A DNA stretch of 64,000 bases, taken from contig ML664183.1 in assembly GCA_007570785.1 (NCBI GenBank), positions 20,577,278-20,641,277 of the forward strand. The letters run 5' to 3'. Below the pieces are notes generated by a model. It saw nothing but the letters and a program-made list of their open reading frames with translations. It did no database searches and had not been told where the DNA came from. This DNA comes from Antilocapra americana (taxonomy: Eukaryota; Chordata; Mammalia; Artiodactyla; Antilocapridae). The translations under genes and the position numbers were made by a program. Below are positions 62,466 through 64,000 of the stretch, piece after piece; within the stretch, counting starts at the first letter, position 1; each line of letters starts with the position of its first letter.

Positions 62466-62750
62466 GTGAAGCGAAATTTGCTCAGTCATGTCCGACTCTC
62501 TGCGACCCCATGGACGATATAGTCCATGGAATTCTCTAGGCCAGAATACTGGAGTGGGTAGCCTTTCCCTTCTCCAGGGATCTTCTTAACCCAGGGATCT
62601 AACCCAGGTCTCTCGCATTGCAGGCAGATTCTTTACCAGCTGAGCCACAAGGGAAGCCCAAGAATACCAGAATGGGTAGCATAACCCTTCTCCAGCAGAT
62701 CTTCCAGACCCAGGAATCGAACCGGAATCTCCTGCATTGCAGGTGGATTA
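62466..62750 (-). repeat. Composite Bov-tA SINE with duplicated tRNA-like half
   Basis: Antisense unit 1 (TTGCTCAGTCATGTCCGACT through AGCTGAGCCACAAGGGAAGC) and a second tRNA-like half (AGAATACCAGAATGGGTAGC through CCTGCATTGCAGGTGGATT). It shares GAATTCTCTAGGCCAGAATA with the copy at 60067. Confidence 0.84.
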
Positions 62751-64000
62751 CCAAAGAGGAAATTAATCAATCTTTTGTTGATTTACTTAGGAACGGGAGG
62801 GTTATGGAAGGGTTAGTGGTGAATGGAGTAAAAAAAAACCCATTTTATGACCTTCAAAAGGTGGTTGCAAATCACAGTTCTGAATTATTTTGCTCTATTT
62901 TAAAATTTTTCTTTCAATGGGAAATCTATTTTCTTTTATTTCTAGACCCTTGGAGGATATATTATAGCCACATCACTCTTTTTACAACACCCTGAACTAC
63001 ACCTTGAGATATTTTTATTTAAATAATATGGCAATACACAATAGAGTCACCCAGAGAGATCTTATTTAATAAAACAAAGCAGCTCTAATATGCATGCCAG
63101 GAATGACATTAAAAATACTAATTAAAAAGCTTCATTTTTTGGCATTTAAATAAATGAAAACTTAGACACATGTAGACACAAATAACAATCTATGTTCAAA
63201 TAGATTTTCAAAGGGAAATATATAAAATATGAATTTTAAAGGCAGGGCAAATGTGTTTTAAGAAGAGATACATAAGGGAAATTAACTTTTGTAGTCTGCA
63301 AATGCCAGAAATAAGCTTTTGATCCCCCAGGGCAAACAATTTTGAGATACGGTTCCATCACATAATTGCTATCATTTTCTTAGTTACACTTTCCAGTTCC
63401 CTGCGGGCTGTTTTTCTGTATAAACTTACTTTTATTTCCAATTATGTTATTATAGAGATGAGAATCAGATCTAATTAAATAAGAACATGACAGTAATTGT
63501 CATTCCTTTATCTCTACAAACCATAATTTTACTCCCTCATGAAAGAATGCCTCAGTAAAGAGAAATGTAGATCTTAGGTCCATCCATCAACTGACTAGAA
63601 ACAAAGGCCAATATCCTTATTCCTCTCCATTCATTCAGATCTACTTGTTTACAGATTTTTCTTTCTTTCATCCTCAAATAAATATTTATTAATGCATCCA
63701 TTAGTTTTGGCAGCTACTATATGGATACAGAGATTGTGGATATAGAAATAAACAAATTACAGTTGTGCCCTCAAGAAAAATGGGTTAAAAAGATAGATTT
63801 CATCAATATGACAACTGTCATTCCAAGATATGAATAAAATGTACTGTGGCTGTTTGAAACCTTTTCCCCACTACCATATACACAGTAGAAGACACTCACA
63901 TAACATGGATTTTCAGTGCTCAGTCTATAATGTTACTCTTTTCTATATCACTGAAGAAAGCATATCTTAACCCAATAAGTAAATAGAGATAGCATTGCAT
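62751..64000. other. Intron stretch to window end
   Basis: AT-rich. The ancient repeat head at 63660 is the only thing recognised. No PCDH15 exon was found here, so the next upstream exon is probably outside the window. Confidence 0.4.
63660..63780 (+). repeat. Ancient mammalian interspersed repeat, 5' part
   Basis: ATAAATATTTATTAATGCAT, GGCAGCTACTATATGGATAC, AGAGATTGTGGATATAG and TGTGCCCTCAAGAA parallel the head of the repeat at 9689 and 15570. Confidence 0.35.

Overview
This is mammalian, specifically ruminant (bovid-type), nuclear DNA, not a microbial operon region. It is AT-rich and CpG-poor. It is packed with retroelements found together only in ruminant genomes: BovB (RTE-type) LINEs, Bov-tA and Bov-A/Bov-A2 SINEs built from a tRNA-like head and a BovB tail, a CHR-type SINE, and bovine-type L1 3' ends. 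Older mammalian layers (MIR, L2, hAT-Charlie elements, decayed L1) lie underneath. The sequence does not let me choose between cattle, sheep, goat or related species.

The only protein-coding gene I can support is PCDH15 (protocadherin-15, the lower part of the inner-ear tip link), on the minus strand. Three consecutive internal exons are visible: 51078-50885, 38933-38801 and 2929-2850. Each has AG/GT splice sites, their phases join without a break, and the joined reading frame gives the end of one extracellular cadherin (EC) repeat, an unusual linker, and the start of the next repeat. The rest is intron: a complete 11.95 kb intron (38934-50884), a complete 35.87 kb intron (2930-38800), and parts of the two outer introns.

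Layout. 1-2849: downstream intron with a bovine L1 tail and an antisense old L1. 2850-2929: exon. 2930-38800: large intron carrying most BovB material. This includes a BovB with an inverted 5' part (4885-6963), a head-to-head BovB cluster (22110-24095), a 5'-truncated bovine L1 with an open ORF2 C-terminus (24503-25592), an older L1 (26690-27680), and a nearly complete dead BovB split by a SINE (27755-30732). 38801-38933: exon. 38934-50884: comparatively repeat-poor intron. 50885-51078: exon. 51079-64000: upstream intron with a hAT element bounded by a perfect 8-bp duplication, another BovB, and a solo endogenous-retrovirus LTR nested in a BovB.

Almost all open reading frames in the window are pieces of BovB, L1 or SINEs. 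I found no sign of a new multi-gene system. The most useful observations are the PCDH15 exon chain with its degenerate calcium-binding motifs, the datable nesting of retroelements, an inverted CA/TG microsatellite, and a CpG-richer unassigned block at about 61860-62160.
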